Shown here one piece after another: positions 23,465-30,541 of a stretch of DNA of 60,345 nt. Below the pieces are notes generated by a model. The model had not been told where the DNA came from. It ran no database searches and worked only from the letters and a program-made list of their open reading frames with translations. Numbering within the stretch: position 1 is the first letter of the stretch; every line of letters starts with the position of its first letter. The position numbers and the translations under genes were made by a program. The stretch lies in the IMG/VR virus record IMGVR_UViG_3300027861_000031, positions 1 through 60,345 of that record; one strand, written 5' to 3'. The stretch comes from a virus.

Positions 23465-23883
23465 AACAGTTTGAAGTAAACAATTTAGTAGACGCTACAA
23501 GCCTATGTCGGGATTTTGACGTAGATATTTTGTTTACTTATTCTGATGAGGGTTCTGAGGTTGACGTTAAGAAGAGAGAAATAATTATAGATTTAGAGGG
23601 CGTCAATTCTTTAAATCTATTTTGGAGCTTAGTGTTTCATGAGCTATGTCATATTAAATGCTATGATGAAGATAAGTACTCGATATTTCATAAAAACACG
23701 CTTCCAAAAAAAGAGATGTATCAATATATGTTAAAAAATGGCTTGCGTATTGAGCGTTTTGTTGATAAAATGGCAGCTAAGATGATGAAGCAATACCTTC
23801 CTCGTCGAACCTATAAGTACTCTTATATAGATCAGGTTGATATTGACTACTTCTATAATTGGGTTAAGGAAGGATATGAATAA
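23461..23883 (+). CDS. ImmA/IrrE-like zinc peptidase
   Basis: A 140-residue protein with FHELCHIKC (HExxH zinc site, about residues 61-69) and, some 40 residues on, ERFVDKMAAKMMKQYLP, which matches the second conserved helix of ImmA/IrrE-type peptidases (Glu ligand, Asp, Ala). Relatives cleave DNA-binding regulators or act in toxin-antitoxin pairs. The start is taken as the TTG overlapping the previous stop (TTGA), with only a weak site upstream. Its partner is unknown; the small HTH protein at 18.7 kb is one candidate. Confidence 0.6.
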   Translation: MKQFEVNNLVDATSLCRDFDVDILFTYSDEGSEVDVKKREIIIDLEGVNSLNLFWSLVFHELCHIKCYDEDKYSIFHKNTLPKKEMYQYMLKNGLRIERFVDKMAAKMMKQYLPRRTYKYSYIDQVDIDYFYNWVKEGYE

Positions 23884-24940
23884 GGATTGTAAAAAATTTA
23901 TTGATGAATTTCATGAGCTACACCCTGGTAGAGAGATTATCTTTCTTATCAAAGCCGGCTCTCACTTCTTTGACTTAGCCTCTCCAACGTCTGATACAGA
24001 CTATAGAGGAATCTATATGCCTTCATTAGAAGAGTTTTATAACGGCGAATCCAAGCGTAAGTTCTTTGAAAGAAAAACGTTAGCTGGAAACAAGACCGGC
24101 GTTAAAAATACTAAAGAAGATACAGATATGTATTTATTTTCATACACTTTTTTCTTAGACCTTTTAAAGCGTGGCGACTTTAACTGTATGGAAATGCTTC
24201 ACGCTCCTGACGATAAGATACTAATTAACTCTGAAGAGATGCAATATCTATCTATTATTAGGAAAACTTTGCTAGTAAATGATATCTCAGCCTTTCTAGG
24301 TTTTATTAAAAGAGAGTATCGTCGATACGGCGTTAATATAAATCACTATAAAATACAAAAAGAGTTTGCAGACTTTCTAAGACCCTACCTACCTCACACA
24401 AAGTTAGAGGATATCTGGTCTGAAATTAAGGAGTATGCGAAAGACGACCCTCAAATTGTTTTCACAACATCCTTAACAGGAAATAACAATAGAGTTCCAA
24501 CGTTGAAGATTGCACAGAGAATGTACCAAAACACTGTTAAGGTTGATTATGTTGTAAAAGGTATCGACTCTAGACTGAAAAAGTATGGTCACAGGCAAAA
24601 GAATATGGCTAAGGCTGGCGTGGAGTTTAAGGGACTTTATCACGCATTAAGATTAATATATGAAGCAAATGATCTCTATGATCACGGTGAGCTTAAGTTT
24701 CCTTTCGACAAGAAACGTCATAAGGTATTGAAATCTATTAAGGATGGAACTGCTAAGAAAAACTATATTTTTAAGTTGATTGACTCTGAGATTGATAAGC
24801 TGTATGATCGTGAAAAAGAAACAATTACCAATAGACCTTCTATTGAGTATAGAGTTAATAAGCTTTTATTCAATATAGAAGGTAAGGCAAAAATTAAGTA
24901 TTTAACGGAGGGTCAGGATGACAGAGCCAAAATTTCCTGA
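23876..24940 (+). CDS. RlaP-type nucleotidyltransferase (second copy)
   Basis: A 354-residue member of the RlaP family, closer to the canonical length and motif than the 16.9 kb copy: KAGSHFFDLASPTSDTDYRGIY at about 26-47 split over the GS and DxD elements (Asp40 and Asp42 predicted metal ligands), followed by the family's FFLDLLKRGDFNCMEML helix. It probably adds nucleotides to RNA during repair. The ATG at 23876 has AAGGAAGG before it. It lies just upstream of the Rnl1 ligase gene, a pairing typical for the family. Confidence 0.8.
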   Translation: MNKDCKKFIDEFHELHPGREIIFLIKAGSHFFDLASPTSDTDYRGIYMPSLEEFYNGESKRKFFERKTLAGNKTGVKNTKEDTDMYLFSYTFFLDLLKRGDFNCMEMLHAPDDKILINSEEMQYLSIIRKTLLVNDISAFLGFIKREYRRYGVNINHYKIQKEFADFLRPYLPHTKLEDIWSEIKEYAKDDPQIVFTTSLTGNNNRVPTLKIAQRMYQNTVKVDYVVKGIDSRLKKYGHRQKNMAKAGVEFKGLYHALRLIYEANDLYDHGELKFPFDKKRHKVLKSIKDGTAKKNYIFKLIDSEIDKLYDREKETITNRPSIEYRVNKLLFNIEGKAKIKYLTEGQDDRAKIS

Positions 24941-25145
24941 AGGCGTTGATAACGCTATTTTTTCATTAGGACCAGGGCAATATATTGCAAAAACTACAGA
25001 CGAAGGTTTGCAGATTAAAAAAGTTCACGGAAATGGTTGGACAATGCCAGTCCATAGCTTGTTTGAAAAAGTTTTATACTTATTTACAGGTAGACTTAAA
25101 GGTGTTAAGGTTATTAATCAGGAGGTAAAGCGTGAAAAAGTATGA
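24918..25145 (+). CDS. hypothetical protein between RlaP and Rnl1
   Basis: A 75-residue protein overlapping both neighbours (23 and 14 bases), with GGAGGGTCAGG upstream. Beta-rich, ends in a basic tail. No family recognised; coupling to two RNA-repair enzymes suggests a related task. Confidence 0.55.
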   Translation: MTEPKFPEGVDNAIFSLGPGQYIAKTTDEGLQIKKVHGNGWTMPVHSLFEKVLYLFTGRLKGVKVINQEVKREKV

Positions 25146-26226
25146 GCCGGATTTTAAACAATTAGACAAGCTAACTAAAGAAGGGTTTATTAGAAAAGTA
25201 ATATCTCCTTGCGGTAGGTTATTTTTGTATAACTATACTGATAAATGTACTTACGAGAAGAAGTGGAATAAACACACTTTAAACGCTCGTGGAACTGTCT
25301 ATGAGGTGGAAACAGGCAATGTTGTTGCAATGGCTTTCCCTAAGTTTTTTAACTTTGGAGAGCTGTCTGTATCACAGCAAAGAAATCTTTTAAAACAAAC
25401 TGATTTTCAATCTTTTGAAAAATTTGACGGTTCTTTTGGTTTAGTTTTTAATTATAAAGGCGAATGGATGTGTACAACTCGTGGCTCATTCACGTCAGAT
25501 CAAGCCTTAAAAGCTGCTCAGATGCTTAAAGAAAAATACAACGGCTTGAAACAAGTACCTGAATGGCTTAATTTAAGAGTAGAAATTATCTATCCTGAAA
25601 ATAGGATAATTGTAGATTATGGTGATCGTGAAGCGTTAGTGTTACTGTCTGTTTATGATCTAGGAACGAATTCTGAAATATCATTGGGTAATTCATACTT
25701 GTTTTCTAATATGGAAAACTGTCGAAAGCACGTATTTGGAACTATCGATCAACTTATTGAAGCTCAATCAAAGCTAGGTAAGATGGAAGAGGGTTTTGTA
25801 GTCCGTTTTGCAAATGGTTTTAGGTGTAAATTTAAATCAGCAGCCTACCTAAAGATTGCTAGGATTATTTCAAACATGACACCTTTAGCTTTTTGGAAGG
25901 CTATGACTAATGGTAAAGTTAGTCCAAGCGTGCTTGAAGAGATTCCAGAAGAGTTTAGAGAAGCGTCTGATAAGATTCAAAGCGGTCTAAGGCTAGCTTA
26001 TTTTAAAGTTTCTAATGAAATACAGGAAGATTATCACTACGCCGTAGAGTCTATTGGCGGTATTAATAGTATTGAAGAAAGCAGAAAAGACTTGGGTATT
26101 TTCATCCAACTTCATGGAAAAGAGATGAAACATCCTGGCGCTATCTTCCCTAAGCTGCTGAATAAAGGTTTAGAAAAATATATTATGAAAGAAATTAGAC
26201 CGAAAGGTAATGAAATTGTGGTATAA
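25132..26226 (+). CDS. rnlA: Rnl1-family RNA ligase
   Basis: A 364-residue ATP-dependent single-strand RNA ligase like T4 Rnl1, which reseals tRNAs cut in the anticodon loop by host nucleases. Visible: FPKFFNFGE (69-77), motif I EKFDGS (96-101, Lys97 nucleophile), RGSF, motif III RVEIIYPENRIIV (149-161), motif IV EEGFVVRF (219-226) and motif V CKFKS (232-236). T4 Rnl1 is 374 residues. GTG start behind GGAGGTAAAGC. Its last codons overlap the promoter of the tRNA that follows. Confidence 0.9.
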   Translation: MKKYEPDFKQLDKLTKEGFIRKVISPCGRLFLYNYTDKCTYEKKWNKHTLNARGTVYEVETGNVVAMAFPKFFNFGELSVSQQRNLLKQTDFQSFEKFDGSFGLVFNYKGEWMCTTRGSFTSDQALKAAQMLKEKYNGLKQVPEWLNLRVEIIYPENRIIVDYGDREALVLLSVYDLGTNSEISLGNSYLFSNMENCRKHVFGTIDQLIEAQSKLGKMEEGFVVRFANGFRCKFKSAAYLKIARIISNMTPLAFWKAMTNGKVSPSVLEEIPEEFREASDKIQSGLRLAYFKVSNEIQEDYHYAVESIGGINSIEESRKDLGIFIQLHGKEMKHPGAIFPKLLNKGLEKYIMKEIRPKGNEIVV

Positions 26227-26228
26227 TA
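26216..26228 (+). promoter_or_regulatory. extended -10 promoter for a leaderless tRNA
   Basis: TTGTGGTATAATA contains a perfect extended -10, TG-G-TATAAT, with the hexamer at 26222-26227. The tRNA begins at 26233, six bases after it, so transcription should start at or next to the mature 5' end. Confidence 0.65.
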
Positions 26229-26232
26229 TAAT

Positions 26233-26322
26233 AGGGCTGTAGCTCAGTAGGAGAGCTGGGAGAGTTGCTATCAGCTGTAGACTTAGTCCTGTGCGGTGGT
26301 GCAAATCCACCCAGCCCTACCA
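26233..26322 (+). tRNA. atypical tRNA or tRNA-like RNA, isotype unresolved
   Basis: Acceptor AGGGCTG (26233-26239) pairs perfectly with CAGCCCT (26312-26318), then A73 and encoded CCA. D-arm GCTC-AGTAGGA-GAGC and T-arm GGTGG-TGCAAAT-CCACC are good. The 38 bases between them, however, do not form a normal anticodon arm: GGAGAGCTG is followed by GGAGAGTTG, an imperfect nine-base direct repeat; the loop TTGCTAT would suit Ser(GCU) but its stem mispairs, and CTGTAGA would suit Tyr(GUA) with mismatches. Length, 90, is that of a class II tRNA. It may be a decayed, insertion-bearing or deliberately odd tRNA. Confidence 0.75.
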
Positions 26323-26338
26323 AATAAGGAGAATTTTT

Positions 26339-26695
26339 ATGCATAATCAATATGACGGTCAATGTTATTTTTCACTTCCAAAAGATTTTTTTGACAAATT
26401 GCCTAAATCTTTACAAAAAAGTTTATCAGAACATATTTCTAGATATAGTATTTTAAGTACATTTCCATTAAACCCTCTCCCACACTTTCAACAAATACCT
26501 GGCGGTCAGGATGTGATGAAGCAAGGGTGTCTTCTACTTTTAGACAAGGCTGACTATCATGTTATTAGCGGCGTTGGTAGGTCTTTTGCTGAATCTACCG
26601 GCGCTAAAGCACAGGCTGAAAAACTTCAAAAAGACTCTGATGAACTCAAAAAGGTTCAATCATCTATGTCTCACTTGAAAGAATTTATAAAATGA
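26339..26695 (+). CDS. hypothetical protein
   Basis: A 118-residue protein with AAGGAGAATTT before the ATG at 26339; in-frame codons farther upstream lie in the tRNA. Globular N-terminus, coiled-coil C-terminus (about 90-115). No family recognised. Confidence 0.55.
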   Translation: MHNQYDGQCYFSLPKDFFDKLPKSLQKSLSEHISRYSILSTFPLNPLPHFQQIPGGQDVMKQGCLLLLDKADYHVISGVGRSFAESTGAKAQAEKLQKDSDELKKVQSSMSHLKEFIK

Positions 26696-26880
26696 TTCCA
26701 GAAAATAAGGTGAATAAAAATAGAAAAAGAGAACTTTGGGTTAAACCTGACGGTTCTATATATAGAGTTTATTGGGCTATCAATGCTGAGTTTGGATTAT
26801 GTTACTCACCTGATTCCGACTATTGTAGTGGGGAATTTTCCAAACATCAACTTGTAGAGTGGGGATATATTAAAAGGTAA
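26692..26880 (+). CDS. hypothetical protein
   Basis: A 62-residue basic and aromatic-rich protein overlapping the previous gene by four bases (ATGA). Beta-rich (ELWVKPDGSIYRVYWAI). No family recognised. Confidence 0.5.
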   Translation: MIPENKVNKNRKRELWVKPDGSIYRVYWAINAEFGLCYSPDSDYCSGEFSKHQLVEWGYIKR

Positions 26881-26886
26881 TTTACC

Positions 26887-27708
26887 ATGATCATATTAAC
26901 CGACATTCACGGAAACTTTGATACAATGATGGCTCTTCTTGATATGATTCCTCAAGAAGAAAAAGATAAGGGTATTGTTATATGCGGCGATCTGATAGAT
27001 CGTGGACCAAAATCTATGCAGATTGTAGATTGGTGTATTGAAAATAAAATCCAAGTAGTTAAAGGCAATCATGAAGCTTTTATGATTGATGAGGTAGACT
27101 TGGTTATAAACTTTATTAAAAGAGCAGGACTTATCCCTAGAGGTAACGCCGGCTCTTTATGGACCGTTCATGGAGGTTATGAGACGCTTGAATCATACGA
27201 AACATATGATGATGAAGCTGTAGACGATAGAGGCGTTCCGATTCGCTTGTTCGACTTTGAAAAACTTAAAAAACATGCCGAGTGGATGGAGAAGCTTCCG
27301 TTATTTTTAGAGTTTCCTAATCTTAAAAATGAAGATGGAAGATATTTAGTATTATCACACTCTAATATTGGAAATGTTTGGAAGATGAGAGACTGCCCTA
27401 AAGAGATTGAATTTGACGTTCTTTGGGGTCGCCCTCGTAAAATTGACGACGTACCTGAAATCTATAACGTTATAGGTCACACCCCACAAGACTACGGTCC
27501 TAGGATACGTAAAACCTATGCTAATATTGATACTGGGTGCTACTATACTAAAGATAATACTAACGGCATGTTAACCGCATTACAATTTCCAGAAATGGTT
27601 ATATACGAGCATGAAAATATCGATTCTAAGGTTGGTCACGTACCTAGAAAAGGTGTTAGAACTGTTAAAGAGATTAAGCATCGAAAGAAACTACGTAAGG
27701 TGAAATAA
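26887..27708 (+). CDS. PPP-family metallophosphatase
   Basis: A 273-residue calcineurin-like phosphoesterase with all PPP motifs: DIHGN (6-10), GDLIDRG (34-40), GNHE (60-63), and later SHSNI and GHTPQD His ligands for two metals. Relatives include lambda protein phosphatase, diadenosine tetraphosphatase and the phosphatase domain of bacterial Pnkp, which heals 2',3'-phosphate RNA ends. Given its place between two tRNAs and near two RNA ligases, an RNA end-healing or ApppN-hydrolysing role is likely, but protein dephosphorylation is also possible. Confidence 0.8.
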   Translation: MIILTDIHGNFDTMMALLDMIPQEEKDKGIVICGDLIDRGPKSMQIVDWCIENKIQVVKGNHEAFMIDEVDLVINFIKRAGLIPRGNAGSLWTVHGGYETLESYETYDDEAVDDRGVPIRLFDFEKLKKHAEWMEKLPLFLEFPNLKNEDGRYLVLSHSNIGNVWKMRDCPKEIEFDVLWGRPRKIDDVPEIYNVIGHTPQDYGPRIRKTYANIDTGCYYTKDNTNGMLTALQFPEMVIYEHENIDSKVGHVPRKGVRTVKEIKHRKKLRKVK

Positions 27709-27711
27709 AAG

Positions 27712-27724
27712 TTGTGGTATTATA
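27712..27724 (+). promoter_or_regulatory. extended -10 promoter for leaderless tRNA-His
   Basis: TTGTGGTATTATA, the exact class consensus, -10 TATTAT at 27718-27723. The downstream sequence ATTATAGGG aligns base for base with ATAATAGGG at the other tRNA, so both should start at the same distance, on the A before GGG. Confidence 0.65.
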
Positions 27725-27727
27725 TTA

Positions 27728-27803
27728 TAGGGGTTAGTTTAACTTGGTAAAACGGTGGATTGTGATTCCGCTCTCAGGAGTTCGAGTCTCCTACCCCTGA
27801 CCA
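27728..27803 (+). tRNA. tRNA-His (GUG)
   Basis: A cloverleaf with D-arm GTTT/AAAC, anticodon arm GTGGA-TTGTGAT-TCCGC (anticodon GTG), T-arm AGGAG-TTCGAGT-CTCCT and encoded CCA. The acceptor TAGGGGT pairs with ACCCCTG, the first pair being T-G. Position 73 is A and no G is available at -1 (that base is A), unlike the usual G-1:C73 of tRNA-His; A73 without G-1 is known in part of the alphaproteobacteria. Confidence 0.9.
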
Positions 27804-27820
27804 CAATAAAGGAAAATATT

Positions 27821-28438
27821 ATGAAAAATGTAGAAACATTACATGAATTCACAGAGTTTGAGACTAAGTATAGGACTGAAAAGCTCCTAGAAGACAAGTT
27901 TAAATCTATCGTATCTGAAATGGATTATAAGAACTTTGTCTACGCCGAAGGTCCAGACCATTACTATACTAAGCCAGACGGGTCTTTTTTAAGATACCGC
28001 AAGGCTGTAACTGAAAAGCGATCTGAAGTAACTCTTAAGGAAAAGCCAACTGGAGCTACTTCTAACATCTCTCGAAAAGAAATTAACTGGAGAGTAGATG
28101 GAAACTCTAAAGAAGCTATCCATCAAGGCGCTCTTATGATGGGCTTTACCTTCAACTTCTCTATTTGGAAGACCTGTCACATATATAATTTTAAAGACGC
28201 TACGCTAGTTTTTTACTCAGTTAAAGACGATAATGATAAGTATGATTATTTTATTGAAATCGAACTTAATGAGAAGACCATTCACACATTAACTCACAAA
28301 GAGGCTATGGATTGTATTAGAAAGTACGAAGAAATCCTATCACCTTTAGGTATCACACACAACAAAAGACTTAAAAAGAGTTTATATGAAATGTATGTTA
28401 AAAACATCTCAGAAGAACCTAAAGAAGCAAAGGCTTAA
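27821..28438 (+). CDS. CYTH-domain phosphohydrolase
   Basis: A 205-residue protein with the ExExK signature of CYTH (triphosphate tunnel metalloenzyme) proteins at Glu12, Glu14 and Lys16 (EFETK), then FLRYRK, EVTLKEKP, and the acidic strand YFIEIEL. Family members hydrolyse triphosphates such as thiamine triphosphate, tripolyphosphate or the 5'-triphosphate of RNA, and some are adenylate cyclases. Being next to a tRNA predicted to be born with a 5'-triphosphate, an RNA triphosphatase role is attractive (inference). The ATG at 27821 follows AAAGGAAA; in-frame codons upstream lie inside the tRNA. Confidence 0.7.
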   Translation: MKNVETLHEFTEFETKYRTEKLLEDKFKSIVSEMDYKNFVYAEGPDHYYTKPDGSFLRYRKAVTEKRSEVTLKEKPTGATSNISRKEINWRVDGNSKEAIHQGALMMGFTFNFSIWKTCHIYNFKDATLVFYSVKDDNDKYDYFIEIELNEKTIHTLTHKEAMDCIRKYEEILSPLGITHNKRLKKSLYEMYVKNISEEPKEAKA

Positions 28439-28440
28439 CT

Positions 28441-28860
28441 ATGTATAAAAAAGTACCATGCGGTCCTACAGCGTTTTTTGACGTAGATGATACATTATTG
28501 ATGTGGGACTTACCTGAAGATATGATGTTGAACGATGATCGATTAGTTAGCGTTCAATGTCGAGACGCTCAAGATATGTTACTACCAAACCATCATAATA
28601 TTCTTCTTTTAAAGAAAATGTCCGTAAGAGGTCACGGTATTGTTGTGTGGTCTGGTGGCGGCAGTGACTGGGCTGAAGCGGTTGTAAAAGCTTTGGAGTT
28701 AGAAGATTTTGTTGATGTTGTAACTTCTAAGCCAACATATTATATTGATGATATTGCAAACTCAAAAGAATGGATAGGAAAACATGGATATTTTACAGTA
28801 GACGGTAAAAGAATTCATGGCGATAATTTTCCAAGAACTCAAGAAATAAAGGAGAAATAA
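28441..28860 (+). CDS. HAD-family phosphatase
   Basis: A 139-residue HAD hydrolase. Motif I FFDVDDTL with nucleophile Asp14 and acid Asp16; motif II region VVWSGGG; Lys and the acidic motif in TSKPTYYIDDI. Small phage HAD enzymes are deoxynucleotidases or polynucleotide 3'-phosphatases like the C-terminal half of T4 Pnkp. Since HD-Pnk here lacks a HAD domain, a 3'-phosphatase role is possible but unproved. Confidence 0.7.
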   Translation: MYKKVPCGPTAFFDVDDTLLMWDLPEDMMLNDDRLVSVQCRDAQDMLLPNHHNILLLKKMSVRGHGIVVWSGGGSDWAEAVVKALELEDFVDVVTSKPTYYIDDIANSKEWIGKHGYFTVDGKRIHGDNFPRTQEIKEK

Positions 28861-29066
28861 TGATTTTGAGTATATTAGATTTTACCGAGTTGGCGCAAAA
28901 AGGTATAACTTCAATAACTTTATCTGAAGATAAATACCAAGAGCTGGTTGATAGTTTTACGCCTAGATTACGCTCTGTAAAGAAAAACGAACTTGAAAAA
29001 ATTAAAAAATACATATCATGCGTAGAAACAGACTACGGTAGAGTGACTATCAATAAGGAGAAATAA
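28860..29066 (+). CDS. hypothetical protein
   Basis: A 68-residue protein overlapping the previous stop by one base (TAATG) and ending where the next gene begins. Helical, charged, no family recognised. AAGGAGAA precedes it. Confidence 0.5.
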   Translation: MILSILDFTELAQKGITSITLSEDKYQELVDSFTPRLRSVKKNELEKIKKYISCVETDYGRVTINKEK

Positions 29067-29516
29067 ATGGAAGATTGTGAACTTAAAAGTGAAGAAATAT
29101 TAAACTATGTAGGAGCCTGTGAAGAAACTGAAGAACCTAAAATGGGCGGCGGTCTTCGATACAATAACGGCAAGGCTGAATTACATCAAGTTCCAACTTC
29201 TTTAATTTTAGCCGTTGCTAAAACTCTCATGTATGGAGCGCAGAAATACGAAAAAGGTAATTTTAGAAAAGGTATGAGTTGGACTTGTGTTTACGACTGC
29301 CTTCAAAGACATATGATGAAATGGCTCGATGGAGAGCAAAACGATGAAGAATCAGGATTACCTCATCTTTATCATGCTGCATGTAATATTGCATTTCTAA
29401 TTGAATATGCTGAAACTTGCCCAGAGTTAGATGATAGGTTTAAAGCAGCTCCTATTAATCAATCTAAGGATTCTTTTGACAAAATAAACTACTCTTCATA
29501 CAAAAAAGATGAGTGA
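29067..29516 (+). CDS. dATP/dGTP diphosphohydrolase-like protein
   Basis: A 149-residue protein resembling the phage dATP/dGTP diphosphohydrolase N-terminal family (DUF5664): GGLRYNNGKAELHQVP (about 29-44), AVAKTLMYGAQKYEKGNFRKGMSW (about 51-74), RHMMKWLDGE, and HLYHAACNIAFLIEY with the metal-binding helix. It would hydrolyse purine dNTPs and adjust the nucleotide pool. A MazG-type enzyme lies two genes on, supporting nucleotide metabolism. Confidence 0.65.
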   Translation: MEDCELKSEEILNYVGACEETEEPKMGGGLRYNNGKAELHQVPTSLILAVAKTLMYGAQKYEKGNFRKGMSWTCVYDCLQRHMMKWLDGEQNDEESGLPHLYHAACNIAFLIEYAETCPELDDRFKAAPINQSKDSFDKINYSSYKKDE

Positions 29517-30027
29517 TAAGTTTTGCTATTCTTGTTTGTTGGACTTACCTAAAAGTTCGTTTGGTAGGGATAAACGAACTTTAGATGGTTTGAGGAGTAA
29601 CTGTAAAGAATGTAGGAATAAATACGAAAAAGCTTTAAGAGATGGTAATTTAGAATACAAAATAAGACAACAAGAGAATAGAAATAAATGGGCGTTAAAA
29701 AATCCAGACAAGGTAAGAGAATTAAAAAGAAAACACAATAAAGGAATAAAACCTAGCGTTCGCAGAGAACAGGCTTTAAAACATAAGTTTAACATTACTC
29801 AAGATGATTATGAAAAAATGTTACAGTCTCAAGACGGGCTTTGTAGGATTTGTCATAAAGAATCTAATAACAAGGTTCAGAAACACTTTCATGTAGACCA
29901 TAATCACGAGACTGGAAAAATTAGAGGATTATTGTGTAATAAATGTAACATGGGACTGGGTATGTTTAACGATAATAAAGACTTAATCAAAAAAGCAATG
30001 GATTATTTAGAAAGATATGATGGATAA
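29509..30027 (+). CDS. endonuclease VII-like HNH nuclease
   Basis: A 172-residue protein: N-terminal Cys4 ribbon (CYSC, CKEC), basic helical linker, and a C-terminal recombination endonuclease VII fold with CRIC, HVDHNHETGKIRG (catalytic region) and CNKCNMGLGMFND. T4 endonuclease VII resolves DNA junctions, but this arrangement with an N-terminal ribbon is typical of free-standing HNH mobile endonucleases. It overlaps the previous gene by eight bases. Confidence 0.75.
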   Translation: MSDKFCYSCLLDLPKSSFGRDKRTLDGLRSNCKECRNKYEKALRDGNLEYKIRQQENRNKWALKNPDKVRELKRKHNKGIKPSVRREQALKHKFNITQDDYEKMLQSQDGLCRICHKESNNKVQKHFHVDHNHETGKIRGLLCNKCNMGLGMFNDNKDLIKKAMDYLERYDG

Positions 30028-30053
30028 TATCTAACCAATAAAAAAGGAAAAAT

Positions 30054-30491
30054 ATGGAATCGAAAGAATATAAAAAACAAGCACTCAGAACAAATACTCC
30101 AGATATTGAGGGAGTGTCACAAAGAATCTTAAACGGATTTTCTAAGGATTCTAAAAAAGTTATCAACTTAACCGTAACCCATGAAAAAGCTAAGGCTAAG
30201 ATTGATTTACTTCACGCCTCTATGGGTCTTGTAACTGAAGCCGGAGAATTCCAAGATGCTCTCAAGAAACACTTCTTTTACGGAAAAGAGCTAGATTTAG
30301 TTAATTTGAAGGAAGAAATTGGAGACTGCCTCTGGTATTGCGCAGTGGCTTTGGACGCCTTAGGGACTGATTTTGAGGCTGTGATGCAGACAAATATCAA
30401 TAAGCTCAACGCTAGATATCCCGAAAAATTCTCAGAAGATCAAGCTATTAATCGAGATGTTGCTGCTGAGCGTGAAATCCTGAAGAAATGA
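30054..30491 (+). CDS. MazG-like nucleotide pyrophosphohydrolase
   Basis: A 145-residue protein with the MazG acidic metal-binding pattern: TEAGEFQDAL (Glu-x-x-Glu type) and EEIGDCLWY (Glu-x-x-Asp), separated by about 24 residues, in an all-helical protein. It would hydrolyse a nucleoside triphosphate, perhaps dNTPs or (p)ppGpp-like signals. The last gene before a late promoter; its stop overlaps the promoter box. Confidence 0.75.
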   Translation: MESKEYKKQALRTNTPDIEGVSQRILNGFSKDSKKVINLTVTHEKAKAKIDLLHASMGLVTEAGEFQDALKKHFFYGKELDLVNLKEEIGDCLWYCAVALDALGTDFEAVMQTNINKLNARYPEKFSEDQAINRDVAAEREILKK

Positions 30492-30507
30492 CAATCTTTA
30501 ACTATAT
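30491..30507 (+). promoter_or_regulatory. putative late promoter
   Basis: ACAATCTTTAACTATAT, beginning on the last base of the MazG-like gene, 35 bases before the structural gene at 30542. The spacing between CTTTAAC and TATA is one base shorter than in the 7981 and 34337 copies. Confidence 0.5.
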
Positions 30508-30541
30508 CCCATCTATTAATTCTCAATAAAATCAGGTATCT

